Below are positions 63,296 to 64,000 of a stretch of DNA of 64,000 nt, piece after piece. The stretch comes from Kriegella aquimaris (GTDB taxonomy: Bacteria; Bacteroidota; Bacteroidia; Flavobacteriales; Flavobacteriaceae), in the NCBI RefSeq assembly GCF_900103215.1, contig NZ_FNGV01000003.1, positions 434,001 through 498,000 on the forward strand, in the 5' to 3' direction. The notes beneath the pieces were generated by a model that was given only the letters and a program-made list of their open reading frames with translations, searched no databases and was not told the origin of the DNA. Each line of letters starts with the position of its first letter. Within the stretch, counting starts at the first letter, position 1. Made by a program: the position numbers and the translations under genes.

Positions 63296-64000
<705 letters not shown>

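Overview
The window looks like a chromosomal segment of a marine member of the Flavobacteriaceae (Bacteroidota). It has two SusC/SusD outer-membrane pairs, five type I sulfatases, FecI/FecR-type sigma/anti-sigma control, many Bacteroidota-type lipoproteins, an AT-rich base composition and several -7 boxes of the form TAnnTTTG. No rRNA, tRNA, CRISPR array, transposase or phage gene was seen. Genus cannot be fixed from the sequence alone.

Left part (1-18 kb). A minus-strand molybdenum-hydroxylase maturation set (MoxR ATPase, VWA protein, CoxG-like protein, start of a CoxS-like [2Fe-2S] subunit) runs off the left edge. Next come a dps/oxyR divergent pair, a PBP4-type carboxypeptidase, an exported YtcJ-like amidohydrolase, a NudK-like Nudix hydrolase and an M81 (MlrC-like) lipoprotein. 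From 10.9 to 16.7 kb lies a minus-strand regulatory block: soluble histidine kinase, NtrC-type sigma-54 activator, two GreA/Rnk-like proteins, a small Cys protein, glutamate dehydrogenase and a coiled-coil protein of unknown function. A good sigma-54 promoter with a palindromic upstream site precedes one GreA-like gene. An ECF sigma factor overlapping a four-TM protein gene follows on the plus strand.

Carbohydrate part. Block A (18.1-29.7 kb) is a polysaccharide utilisation locus: divergent FecI sigma and FecR, STN-domain SusC, SusD and three S1 sulfatases. Block B (45.8-61.2 kb) is an enzyme set with no SusCD of its own: iduronate-2-sulfatase-like sulfatase, SGNH hydrolase, a beta-propeller glycosidase, a propeller-GH29 fusion, a sialate-O-acetylesterase-like esterase, GH95, an exported Gfo/Idh/MocA protein, another sulfatase, a lipoprotein formylglycine-generating enzyme and galactokinase. 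Together they fit breakdown of a sulfated, acylated, fucose- and probably galactose-containing algal glycan. Block A would supply capture, regulation and first desulfation; block B would supply exo-acting enzymes, sulfatase maturation and galactose entry.

Between the blocks (29.8-45.7 kb) are DUF2461, AIM24/TIGR00266, DUF4442, DUF4870 and a PadR-PspC-DUF2807 envelope-stress set, a dipeptide epimerase overlapping an AOS-like PLP enzyme, a second SusC/SusD pair with no enzymes, a tandem pair of small exported paralogues, thioredoxin reductase and an orphan LytTR regulator. The right end holds a K+/H+ antiporter-like CPA1 protein and the C-terminal part of katG, which with oxyR and dps makes a peroxide-response theme.

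The most promising leads are a possible antisense RNA in the susC leader of block A, the sigma-54/GreA/GDH block, the propeller-GH29 fusion beside its free-standing paralogue, and the exported FGE.
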